Source of the DNA: Streptomyces sp. NBC_00659
GTDB taxonomy: Bacteria > Actinomycetota > Actinomycetes > Streptomycetales > Streptomycetaceae
Reading direction: 5' to 3'
Length of the DNA: 64,000 bases
Assembly (NCBI RefSeq): GCF_036226925.1
Contig: NZ_CP109031.1
Coordinates: 1,178,001-1,242,000, forward strand
Each line of letters opens with the position of its first letter. Position 1 is the stretch's first letter. Below, in pieces: positions 8,377-16,525 of the stretch. Both the position numbers and the translations under genes were made by a program. The notes beneath the pieces were generated by a model. It made no database searches. It was not told the DNA's origin and saw nothing but the letters and a program-made list of their open reading frames with translations.

Positions 8377-9681
8377 GTGACAATGCGCCCTCGACGCAGC
8401 AGACTGCTGGTCGTTGACGGCCCCGGAGGGCCTTTCCTGGAGTGGTACGTGCCACGCCTGGCCGCGTCCTACGACCTGCACGTCTTATGGATCCCCAGTG
8501 GAGACGACGTCCAGGACGATGCCAGGAGGGAGGTGTTCTCCGCCCACTGCACACACTCCACGCTGCCGACGTACGACAACGCACATGCCGGCATCGTGAG
8601 TTTTGCCCGGGATTGGCGACCGGACGGCATAGTCGGCTTCAGCGAGTTGGTGGTGACCGCCGTCCACACCGCCGCACTGGAACTGGGACTGCCGTCCAAC
8701 TCGGAGCAGTCGCTGACCGCCCTGCAGGACAAACATGCCCAGCGGCAGGCCATGGCGAAGGCCGGCGTGCCGGTGCCCCGCTTCGCCCGTGTCAGCTCTG
8801 CCTCCGATCTTCATCAGGCGGTCGCCGAAGTGCGCACCCCATCGATCTTGAAGCCTGCCGCGGGTGTCGGCAGCATGGCAACGTATCGAGTGACAGAAGG
8901 CACCGATCTCAGCGCACTGTGGGATGCGGCTTCCGCCGACTACCTAGGTGACCCACGCGGAAGCGGATCACCAGACTTCGTTCTGGAAGAGCTGCTGATA
9001 GGTGAAGCGTGGCACGACGACGATCGCTACGGACCCTATGCCAGTGTGGAATCTGTCGTGGCTGACGGGATTGTCCACAATCTGTCCGTTACTGATAAAT
9101 TCACCTTGACGGAGCCGTTCCGGGAGAACGGCGGCATCATGCCGTCAATGCTGCCGGACGATGTGAGTGCGCTCGTCCTGGGAACTGCGTCGCAGGCAAT
9201 TCGCGCTATGGGCATAACTAATTCTGCCGTGCACACAGAAATCATGTTCACGGCAGATGGTCCGCGTGTCATCGAGGTCAACAGCCGCATCGGCGGCGGC
9301 GTCACGGAAATGCTGCACCATTGCTACGGATACGACGTCGTCGATGCGATGGCGGCGGTTGCCACTGGTGCCCCCGTGCCCGAACTGGGTCCGCTGCGGC
9401 GTTACTCGGCATTCCACTGCCCTCAAGCGCCGGCTGCGGATGTTGTGCTGGCGTCGGTTCCTTCTCTCGAGGACCTGAGAGCCTGGGAATCTGTTGAGGA
9501 TGTTCAGATGACATACCGGGTCGGTGACCGTCCTCAGTGGGAACGCGGTACGAAGGGCGGCACCCTCGTGCGTATCGTGGCCAGCGCAAGCACTGCGGAA
9601 GAACTGCTGGATCTGGCTGAATACCTGGCTTCAGACAAGGCATTCACTTTCGCGCCCGGTAATACGAACGCGGAGGCGTAA
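8377..9681 (+). CDS. ATP-grasp carboxylate-amine ligase
   Basis: 434 residues. An N-terminal Rossmann-like preATP-grasp region (LLVVDGPGGPFLEWYVPRLA) is followed by the ATP-grasp core: DKHAQRQAMAKAGVPVPRFA, ILKPAAGVGSMATYRV, VLEELLIGEAW and the Mg-binding HTEIMF...PRVIEVNSRIGGG. This layout is that of L-amino-acid/dipeptide ligases such as BacD-type enzymes, which join a carboxylate to an amine through an acyl phosphate. It heads five closely spaced co-directional genes and is separated from the racemase by 2 bp. GTG 8377 is preferred over ATG 8383 because AGGAG lies 5 bp before it. In context it probably makes an amide bond involving D-Ala or a D-Ala dipeptide. The substrates are inferred. 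Confidence 0.85.
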   Translation: MTMRPRRSRLLVVDGPGGPFLEWYVPRLAASYDLHVLWIPSGDDVQDDARREVFSAHCTHSTLPTYDNAHAGIVSFARDWRPDGIVGFSELVVTAVHTAALELGLPSNSEQSLTALQDKHAQRQAMAKAGVPVPRFARVSSASDLHQAVAEVRTPSILKPAAGVGSMATYRVTEGTDLSALWDAASADYLGDPRGSGSPDFVLEELLIGEAWHDDDRYGPYASVESVVADGIVHNLSVTDKFTLTEPFRENGGIMPSMLPDDVSALVLGTASQAIRAMGITNSAVHTEIMFTADGPRVIEVNSRIGGGVTEMLHHCYGYDVVDAMAAVATGAPVPELGPLRRYSAFHCPQAPAADVVLASVPSLEDLRAWESVEDVQMTYRVGDRPQWERGTKGGTLVRIVASASTAEELLDLAEYLASDKAFTFAPGNTNAEA

Positions 9682-9683
9682 CC

Positions 9684-10757
9684 ATGCACCGCGCGGAGTT
9701 AACACTTGATCTCGCTGCGGTGGAACACAATGTGGAGACACTGACCAAAGTCCTGGACGGGACAGCTCTCTGGGCCGTAGTCAAAGCCAACGCCTACGGG
9801 CACGGTGCTCTTCCTGTAGCAGAGGCCGCCCTGCGAGCCGGAGCAGAAGCCTTGTGCGTAGCGACGATCCAGGAGGGTCTTGCGCTGCGTCAGTGTTTCT
9901 CCTCTGCACGCATCATTGTGATGGGTCCGGTCTCTGTTGAGGATGTTTCCGTCGCCAGCCATGCCGGCCTGGAGTGCGTGGCGCACAGTCGGGAATCAAT
10001 TCCCATGCTGCAAGGCCGTGTCAAAATTCATCTGAAGTTGAACACCGGAATGAACCGGTGGGGAGAAGAAAGACTTCCGCAACCGCTTCCCGCAGGAACG
10101 GTCGGGGTGATGAGTCATTTCGCTCACGCATATGCTGATGCGGACTACACAGCCGAGCAGACGGCACGCTTCCTCGACCGGTTTGCCTACCTGCCTGGCG
10201 TGACCAAGCACATCGCCAACAGCGCGGCGACTCTTCTCTTTCCCCACACCCGTCTGGACGCGGCTCGCTGCGGCACCGCCCTCCTCGGAATGTCTCCCCT
10301 CGAAGGAGTACGGCCCGAGGAATTGGATCTGCGTCCGACGCTGCGCTGGACCAGTTACATCGCGCAGTCCCGTCGGCTGCTGCCAGGCGAGAGCGTCGGA
10401 TACGGCTGCGGTTTCACCGCAACGCGACGCCTCTACATGGGGGTGATCCCGGTGGGCTACGGAGACGGTTTCAGTAAACGGCTCAGTCGGTCCCACGTAC
10501 TCGTCGGCGACAAGCCGGCCCCAGTCACCGGGGTGGTTGCGATGGACGCCATCGCCGTCACGCTGGACCGCCATGTACCGGCAGGCACTCCGGTCACTCT
10601 CATCGGAGACGGTCTTTCCTTCGAAGATCATGCCCGAGCGGCTGGAGTGACCAATCTGGAACTGGCCACCGGCATCTCGGCAGACCCCAGAAGGGTGAGA
10701 CGCCGGACGATCCATCAAGCAGGCAGAACCCTTACAAGCGCTCAAGCCCTCTCATGA
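9684..10757 (+). CDS. alr: Alanine racemase
   Basis: 357 residues, PLP fold-type III. The PLP lysine is Lys34 in AVVKANAYGHG, and the opposing catalytic base is Tyr240 in SVGYGCGF. The C-terminal VVAMDAIAV and PVGYGDG motifs are present. Alanine racemase interconverts L- and D-Ala for peptidoglycan synthesis. This copy lies in a ligase/exporter cassette rather than in a housekeeping locus, so it probably supplies D-Ala to a pathway product, or acts as a resistant duplicate of a drug target. Its codon use is visibly less GC-biased than flanking core genes. The stop overlaps an ATG of the next frame (ATGA). Its length is normal. Confidence 0.93.
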   Translation: MHRAELTLDLAAVEHNVETLTKVLDGTALWAVVKANAYGHGALPVAEAALRAGAEALCVATIQEGLALRQCFSSARIIVMGPVSVEDVSVASHAGLECVAHSRESIPMLQGRVKIHLKLNTGMNRWGEERLPQPLPAGTVGVMSHFAHAYADADYTAEQTARFLDRFAYLPGVTKHIANSAATLLFPHTRLDAARCGTALLGMSPLEGVRPEELDLRPTLRWTSYIAQSRRLLPGESVGYGCGFTATRRLYMGVIPVGYGDGFSKRLSRSHVLVGDKPAPVTGVVAMDAIAVTLDRHVPAGTPVTLIGDGLSFEDHARAAGVTNLELATGISADPRRVRRRTIHQAGRTLTSAQALS

Positions 10758-10774
10758 ACAAAATAGGAGCATTC

Positions 10775-11707
10775 ATGCGTATCGCTGTCCTGGTCGGCGG
10801 ACCGAGTCCTGAACGAGACGGTTCCTACCTCTCAGGAGAAGCCGCCCAAAAGGCACTGATAGTCCTCGGGCATACCGCAGATCTGATCGACATGTCCGAC
10901 GACGGTTTCTGGAAGACACTCAACGAGTACGACGCGGCCTTCATCGCCGGCCACGGATGGTTCGCCGAGGACGGCAAGCTGCAGGGACTGCTGGAGCTGC
11001 AGGGCGTTCCCTATACCGGACCCGGCGTACTCTCCAGTGCCATCGGCATGCACAAGCCGACGTTCAAGAAGTTAATGAAGGCCGAAGGCATACCCACGGC
11101 ACCCTGGGCCGTTCTGCGCTCGGACGCGAGCGGCCACGAGATCAACGATGTGATCGAGCGCCTTGGCGCTGCGCTGTTCGGCAAACCCGCGTCAAGCGGC
11201 GAGAGCCTGGCCGCAGGTATCGTCCGCAGTGCCGATGACCTGCGCGCGCTCATCCAGGCGGAAGGGGAGTTCACGCCTGATGAGTATCTCGTGGAGCCGC
11301 TGCTCGAAGGAAACACGCTGACTGTGGGCGTTTTGGAGGTCGACGGGGAACTTCAGACACTTCCGGTTCTTGAGGCCATCCCCCACAAGGAGTTCTACGA
11401 CAGCCAGGCCAAGTCCGACCCGCAGATGCGCACCTACCGCTGCCCGGCTCTCCTCCCGCAGGAAGTCACCTCCGCCCTCCACGAGCTGGCCCGCCGGGTC
11501 TTCACCGCATGCGCTTGCCGGGGCGTCGCCCGGGTGGACTTCATGATGGGCTTCGACGGACCCGTTGTGCTGGAGATCAACACCGTTCCCGGCCTGACGC
11601 ACCAGGGCAACCTCGCCGCCATGTGCGAAGCCCATGGGCTCTCCTACGAAAGAATGATCGAGATCATTCTGGACAGTGCAGCGGGACGTCCCGCCTACTG
11701 CCCCTGA
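10775..11707 (+). CDS. D-alanine--D-alanine ligase-like enzyme, divergent active site
   Basis: 310 residues. The Ddl fold is clear: MRIAVLVGGPSPERDGSYLS (Glu13 equals the substrate Glu15 of E. coli DdlB), ATP Lys137, and the metal ligands Asp255, Glu267 and Asn269 in RVDFMM...VLEINTVPGLTH. Two specificity positions differ from canonical Ddl. The Ser150 position is Glu143 (KPASSGESLAAG), and the omega-loop Tyr216 position is Ser214 (FYDSQAKSDP, not EAKY). The Tyr216 position is the one changed in D-Ala-D-Lac ligases, so the second substrate may not be D-Ala. The ATG at 10775, with AGGAG 5 bp upstream, is preferred over the ATG at 10754 that overlaps the racemase stop. Confidence 0.85.
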   Translation: MRIAVLVGGPSPERDGSYLSGEAAQKALIVLGHTADLIDMSDDGFWKTLNEYDAAFIAGHGWFAEDGKLQGLLELQGVPYTGPGVLSSAIGMHKPTFKKLMKAEGIPTAPWAVLRSDASGHEINDVIERLGAALFGKPASSGESLAAGIVRSADDLRALIQAEGEFTPDEYLVEPLLEGNTLTVGVLEVDGELQTLPVLEAIPHKEFYDSQAKSDPQMRTYRCPALLPQEVTSALHELARRVFTACACRGVARVDFMMGFDGPVVLEINTVPGLTHQGNLAAMCEAHGLSYERMIEIILDSAAGRPAYCP

Positions 11708-11747
11708 CGGGCCCGCTGCCGCAAGCCTCACAATCGGAAGAAATACG

Positions 11748-12377
11748 ATGCCGGAGTCAGCCGCACGACGAGTCCCTTTCCACTCCCAGTGGATGTCGAA
11801 GGAACTGGTCCACGCCATTATCACTGGCACCCTCAGCGCGCGAGAAGATCCACGATGGCAGGAATCAGGCGCAGAGTCCCTCGACGAATACGACTTCTGG
11901 AGCTGGCGCTGTTGTGGCATGGCATGCCTCAACATGGCTCTGGACCACTGGATGGGCCTGACCCAACCGACCGTGACACTCGCCAAAGAGTGCATGGCAT
12001 CCGGGGGATATATTCACAAGGACGGCAGGCTCATCGGGCTGATATACCGGCCCTTCGCGAACTGGGTCGAAGAACGATATGCGCTGCCCGCAGCCGTCCA
12101 TACGGAACTGACCGTCGGACAGATCCAGCACGCCGTGGCCGAAGGAAAGCTGGTTATGGCATCGGTCCATCCGGACATCCGCTGGCCTGACCGGTCGGCA
12201 CCCGGTCAGGGCGGACACCTCGTTCTCGTCGCGAAGGCCGACGACAACCACCTATACCTCAACAATCCGTCCGGCATCGCTGGTGTTTCACAAGAATACG
12301 CACCCGTGACCACTCACGACTTCACGCGCTTTTTCGCGGGGAGAGGAGTCATCCTCTCCCCGCCCAGGGGGAGTTAA
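11748..12377 (+). CDS. C39-like (papain-fold) peptidase/acyltransferase domain protein
   Basis: 209 residues. A Cys-His-Asn triad typical of C39-like proteins is visible: WRCCGMAC (Cys56 before Gly57), GGHLVLVA (His157) and LNNPSG (Asn172/173). There is no ATP-binding cassette or membrane part, so this is not a full C39 bacteriocin exporter. It could hydrolyse or transfer an acyl or peptidyl group as a tailoring enzyme. There is no signal peptide, so it probably acts in the cytosol. ATG 11748 is chosen over an upstream in-frame ATG at 11676 because GGAAG precedes it and the upstream start would overlap the ligase gene. It is fourth in the cassette, 7 bp before the exporter. Confidence 0.75.
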   Translation: MPESAARRVPFHSQWMSKELVHAIITGTLSAREDPRWQESGAESLDEYDFWSWRCCGMACLNMALDHWMGLTQPTVTLAKECMASGGYIHKDGRLIGLIYRPFANWVEERYALPAAVHTELTVGQIQHAVAEGKLVMASVHPDIRWPDRSAPGQGGHLVLVAKADDNHLYLNNPSGIAGVSQEYAPVTTHDFTRFFAGRGVILSPPRGS

Positions 12378-12384
12378 CACAGCC

Positions 12385-13632
12385 ATGACGGCACAACCCA
12401 ATGACGCGGCGATCAAACCTGAGCGCCGCACAAGATCATTCCTGAAAGACCGACTCCGTTCATGGAACGGAGGACTCGATCGTACTTTCTGGACAGTCTG
12501 GGCTGGCACGCTGACCAACCAGCTAGGGTCCATGGTGATCCCGTACCTGGGAACCTACATGGCCCAGGAACGGCATATCTCGCTCCACATGGTCGGAGTC
12601 GTCCTTTCCGTATCCGGCTTCGGCAGCATCCTTTCCCAGTTCTGCGCCGGCTGGTGCGTGGACCGCTTCGGATACCGCATCACCATGACAGCGGGGATGG
12701 CCGGAACAGGGATGTTCTTGTTCCTTCTCGGCGTGGCCGATAACATGACCATGATCGTCATATGCACCCTGCTGGTGGGGCTCACAGGCGATATGCACCG
12801 GCCCGCGTCCGCAGCGCTGGTGGCCGACATGTGCTCCCCCGCAGAACGCCCACGCGCCTACGGTTTGCTGTACTGGGCTGTGAACCTCGGATACGCGGTG
12901 TCCATGGTCACCGGAGGCACACTGGTCCGGTACGGCTTCACCCTTTTATTCTGGTTCAATGCAACTACCTGCCTGACCGCCGCGGCACTCGTGTGGAGAG
13001 CAGTAAAGAAAACCTCCCTCCAATCGACCACCGAACCAGATGTATCCAGCCGCTACCTGGACGCTGCACGAGACCGACTCCTGCTTGCCTACCTCGGCTC
13101 CTGGTTCGCCTACGGCATCGTCTTCTGTCAGGCCGTCACGACACTGCCGCTTGCAATGAGAATGGACGGCTTGTCGGCATCCACATACGGATATGCCATG
13201 GCTATCAACGCCATAATCATCGTCTGCATCCAGCCCCTGGCAAGTCCGATCCTCACACGGCTGGATCCAAGTCATGTCCTCATCGGCGGCGTCCTCATCC
13301 TGGGAGCCGGATTCGGCTGCACCACCTTCGTCTCCTCGGCTACCGGATACGGCCTGACGATCGCGCTCTGGACACTCGGAGAAATCGCCGTCAGTTCGGT
13401 CAACCAGGCTGTTATCGCATCCTTCGCTCCAGCCAGCCTCCGAGGCCGCTACTACGGCCTCTATGGAGTGGCCTGGTCAACAGCCCTTCTAGTAGCGCCT
13501 ATCCTCGGCACCACGCTACTCGCCAAGGGCACCTCCTATCTCTGGGCCACCTGCGCGGCCCTCTGCGTGCTGTCGGCCGCAAGCCAAAGAATGCTCATGC
13601 CCAGGATCAGGGCCAGGGCCCAAGCCGCATGA
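12385..13632 (+). CDS. MFS transporter
   Basis: 415 residues with about 12 hydrophobic segments. The MFS motif A variant GWCVDRFGYRITM lies between TM2 and TM3, and a long central cytosolic loop sits around residues 195-225. It resembles DHA1-type drug exporters. As the last gene of the ligase-racemase-Ddl-C39 cassette it probably exports the product and so provides self-protection. No terminal regulatory gene follows. Hairpins at 13729 and 13968 may end the transcript. Confidence 0.88.
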   Translation: MTAQPNDAAIKPERRTRSFLKDRLRSWNGGLDRTFWTVWAGTLTNQLGSMVIPYLGTYMAQERHISLHMVGVVLSVSGFGSILSQFCAGWCVDRFGYRITMTAGMAGTGMFLFLLGVADNMTMIVICTLLVGLTGDMHRPASAALVADMCSPAERPRAYGLLYWAVNLGYAVSMVTGGTLVRYGFTLLFWFNATTCLTAAALVWRAVKKTSLQSTTEPDVSSRYLDAARDRLLLAYLGSWFAYGIVFCQAVTTLPLAMRMDGLSASTYGYAMAINAIIIVCIQPLASPILTRLDPSHVLIGGVLILGAGFGCTTFVSSATGYGLTIALWTLGEIAVSSVNQAVIASFAPASLRGRYYGLYGVAWSTALLVAPILGTTLLAKGTSYLWATCAALCVLSAASQRMLMPRIRARAQAA

Positions 13633-13728
13633 CATCTGCCATACCCCAACCGACCAACACCACCGCCCCAGCACGGGAGCTGCCCGCCGCCCGCAAACGA
13701 CTGCAACACCGGGATCGCGAGGAACACT

Positions 13729-13749
13729 GTCCGCGGAGCGATCGCGGAC
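13729..13749 (+). terminator. Candidate terminator hairpin after the MFS gene
   Basis: GTCCGCG-gagcgat-CGCGGAC is a perfect 7-bp GC stem with a 7-base loop, about 100 bp past the MFS stop. There is no U-tract, which is common for Streptomyces terminators. The function is inferred from position. Confidence 0.4.
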
Positions 13750-13967
13750 GACGCGCCGCCGAAGTATCAGCACCAGCGGTCCGTGAAACGCGAGGTCATC
13801 GCCCCCTGGGGACGCTGGACTTCGTCGTCGGAAAGGAGAATGTGCTCTTCCGAAGCCTTCCCGGATGTGACGAGAGCCATTCGGTTCAACTCGGCTGCGT
13901 CGACGAGTGATTGTGTCCCTCACCGGTTCGGGAATGCGCTGGGAACCCCCGTCGGGAATGCGCCATG

Positions 13968-14029
13968 GAGGGGCATGCTTCCACGTGTCGTTCGGCGGCA
14001 TCAGCCGCTTCTCGCCGTGGAAGCCCCTC
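13968..14029. terminator. Long imperfect stem-loop between convergent genes
   Basis: The left arm GAGGGGCatgCTTCCACG (13968-13985) pairs with CGTGGAAGCCCCTC (14016-14029) apart from a 3-base bulge. The loop holds a smaller GCGGC-atca-GCCGC hairpin. It lies between the cassette (+) and the decayed protease (-), so it could serve as a bidirectional terminator or be a junction left by rearrangement. Confidence 0.4.
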
Positions 14030-14035
14030 TCGTCC

Positions 14036-14798
14036 GCCGGACGTGCCGGACACGTAGCCTTCACAATCGATCTGTGAAAACGTACCCCCCTTCCAGCCGC
14101 CCTCGTCTCCGGTGGTGAACTTCTTCATCGGCGAGTGCAGTCCAGCGGGTCCTGCTTCGGGTGGTAGTGCGGGTCGCCGTTGTCCAGCCACGGGTAGCCG
14201 ATCACCCGGGTCCTGGGGTGGCCGAAGCCGGTGTCATAGCCGATGAGAATCGCGCCGACGACGTCTTGGAGCTTCTGGCCGTCCGACCGGGGCTCGGTCT
14301 TGAAGATGGCGAAGTCCAGGCCGGTGTTGTCGTGGTCACCGCCGCGGCGCATATAGCGCGGGTCGGCATGGATCTGCCCGACCTTGATGGGGAACAGCCC
14401 GTACGGGGCCGGGTGGTCCTTGCTGTGCTTCGGCACGAAGACCTGCTTCATGTGCTGGTCCTGAATTGTCGAAGCAGTGCGCCGCGGTCAGGACCAGGTC
14501 CTTGCCGGGCGACGGCACCACGGTGCCCGCGCAGTAGCGGTGGTACAGCTCGCCGTCCCGGCGCTCGTCCCAGTAGAACGTACCGACTTCCTTGATGCCC
14601 TCGAATGTGTGCGACGGCGACCGCAGCAGCTTCTTGCGCCGCGCGGCGGACAGGCCGGCGTCGCGGACCTGGTCCTCGTATACGGGCAGAGCCTCGGCCA
14701 TGCGCTCGGGCGTCCAGTACTTCTCCAGCGGTGAGTCCGGACAAGGTGATTGCGGCGGTCACCGCGGTCACGGTGACAAGGCCGCGTCTCAGCCTCAT
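14036..14798 (-). pseudogene. Secreted trypsin-like serine protease, decayed
   Basis: Reading leftward, a signal peptide starts at ATG 14798 (MRLRRGLVTVTAVTAAITL). The frame then changes near 14745 into DSPLEKYWTPERMAEALPVYEDQ, with the catalytic His in VLTAAHCFDN. A one-base shift near 14465 leads to HMKQVFVPKHSKDHPAPYG, with the catalytic Asp in LDFAIFK. Another shift near 14145 leads to MKKFTTGDEGGWKGGTFSQ and the Ser motif GYVSGTSGG at about 14040, after which homology stops. The full protease would run on with the rest of the beta-barrel, and the propeptide region also looks deleted. Three frame changes and a truncated end make this a pseudogene, or a badly assembled stretch. Confidence 0.82.
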
Positions 14799-14961
14799 TT
14801 CCCCTCCATATGGGCATTCCGGACCGTGGTCAGCGATCCCGATCTTGTGCGAGCCGCCGACCCTAGCCAATAAAAAACTCCTCTTGTCGAATCTTTGTAC
14901 GAAATAACGCCATCCTGCACAGCCGAGCAACCGGTGATCCAGAAAAGACATCTGGCCCGGT

Positions 14962-15662
14962 ATGGCGACAACACCTCACCCCTCCACCGGCTCGATCGGG
15001 CGGGCTCGCGCGCTCGGTCTCGTCGTGGGAGCGTGCCTGGCCGCGACCGCGTGCGGTTTCACGGGCGACTCCGCCCGACCGTCGGCGGCGCCGTCCGGCG
15101 GACCCGGCCGGCCGTCCGCGTCCGCGCCCGGACACCGGCAGGCGTACGACGCCGGATTCGCCGTGGGCAAGCGGCTGTTCGAGGACGGCGGCAAGGGCTC
15201 CGCGGTGCGGGAGGTGAACGGTGGGCGCGTCCGCCGCTCCCTCACCGCGAAGCCCACGACGGTGGTGGACCTCGACCGAGGAGCATGGGTCGTGGGCTGC
15301 AAGCAGGGCAGCGGAAACAGCGCCCCCACCCGCCGAGCGGCCCCGTCACCCGGCGTGAGCCGGACGCGGACCTGCTCCACCGCTTCGGGAGCTGGGCGCG
15401 GAACAACGAGGCCGAGGACTCCGCCCGCCACCTCACCGGGGTCACGCTGGTCCACCTCGACGCCGGCGAATACGACGTCGAGCTCACCACCACGTACACC
15501 GCTGGAGCCGAGGGGCCCGGCGTACGCGGCCTGGCCCGCGACTTCGCGCGCTGGTGGGACGGCGACGACGGTGACGGAACGGCCTGGAATCTCGTCGTCG
15601 CCGACACCGACGGGCAGCGCCTCGCCGCCCGCGACCTCCACTCCCAGGGGGAATCATCGTGA
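14962..15662 (+). CDS. Putative lipoprotein, apparent one-base frameshift
   Basis: ATG 14962 opens a lipoprotein signal (ARALGLVVGACLAATAC, with the lipobox Cys in ATAC). A mature region follows (AYDAGFAVGKRLFEDGGKG, then DRGAWVVGCKQGSGNSAP). At about 15330, in the run gcgcccccaccc, the coherent sequence moves to the -1 frame. It continues PSGPVTRREPDADLLHRFGS to VADTDGQRLAARDLHSQGES and stops at 15662. A single missing base in the C-run restores one continuous protein of about 233 residues. No function is recognised; the protein is probably anchored to the outer face of the membrane. Whether the shift is real or a sequencing error cannot be told here. Confidence 0.6.
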
Positions 15663-15794
15663 CCGATGCGGCTGCGTAGTGCGGCAGGCGCCCGTACGGG
15701 TCTCCCCCCTGCCCTCGCGACATCGGGCGGAAGCGGCCAGGCTGGTCATGAGCCCACTCGGCGACTCCATGCCGAGGTGAAGGAGCTGATCACC

Positions 15795-16460
15795 ATGACG
15801 AACCTGGCGGGATTCCCCGAGCGCCCGGTCCGGGTGAACGCGCGTATCGACTCGCCACTGTCCCGATGGCTGTGGCTCGTGAAGTGGATCCTCGCCATTC
15901 CGCACTACGTGGTGCTGTTCTTCCTCTGGATCGCCTTCACCGTCGTGACCGTGATCGCGTTTTTCGCCATCCTGTTCACCGAGCGCTACCCCCGGGGCTT
16001 GTTCGACTTCAACCTGGGTGTGCTGCGCTGGAGTTGGCGGGTCTCGTACTACTCGTACGACGCCCTGGGCACCGACCGGTACCCGCCGTTCAGCCTGGGC
16101 GAGGAGCCGGATTACCCGGCACGGCTGGACATCGCCTACCCCGAGCGGCTCTCCCGCGGCCTGGTACTGGTCAAGTGGTGGCTCCTGGCCATCCCGCAGT
16201 ACCTGGTCACCGGCTTCTTCCTCGGCGGCGCCCAGTTCGGATGGTGGTCCGGCGGGCTGATCGGCGTGCTGACGGTCATCGCGGCCGTGATCCTGGCCTT
16301 CACCGAGAAGTATCCGAAGGACCTGTTCGACCTGATCATCGGCCTCAACCGGTGGGTCCTGCGCGTCACCGCCTACGTCGTTCTGATGACGGACGCCTAC
16401 CCACCGTTCCGCCTGGACCAGGGCGGCTCCGAGAGCACTGCTCCGCAGCAGCGGCTGTGA
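15795..16460 (+). CDS. DUF4389 membrane protein
   Basis: 221 residues with repeated halves of the DUF4389 type. Each half has aromatic-rich helices (WLWLVKWILAIPHYVVLFFL, then SRGLVLVKWWLLAIPQYLVT) and the repeated ERYPRGLFDFNLGVLRW / EKYPKDLFDLIIGLNRW motif, and ends in 'TDRYPPF' or 'TDAYPPF'. Four membrane segments are predicted by eye. The family's function is unknown. ATG 15795 follows GAAGGAG. It lies downstream of the frameshifted lipoprotein on the same strand and may be co-transcribed with it. Confidence 0.9.
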   Translation: MTNLAGFPERPVRVNARIDSPLSRWLWLVKWILAIPHYVVLFFLWIAFTVVTVIAFFAILFTERYPRGLFDFNLGVLRWSWRVSYYSYDALGTDRYPPFSLGEEPDYPARLDIAYPERLSRGLVLVKWWLLAIPQYLVTGFFLGGAQFGWWSGGLIGVLTVIAAVILAFTEKYPKDLFDLIIGLNRWVLRVTAYVVLMTDAYPPFRLDQGGSESTAPQQRL

Positions 16461-16525
16461 TCACCGCGCTGGTGGCCGCATTTCCCGAGCGGCCGTGGCA
16501 GCACGTCGACCAGGAATCTTGTCCG

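Noticed and set aside
8307..8417. 36-codon frame (MPKMHMRNGLATYVRYGPSL...) just before the ATP-grasp gene as a RiPP precursor
   Set aside because: There is no ribosome binding site, it overlaps the ATP-grasp start, and it has no core/leader pattern. The racemase/Ddl context points to free amino-acid ligation.
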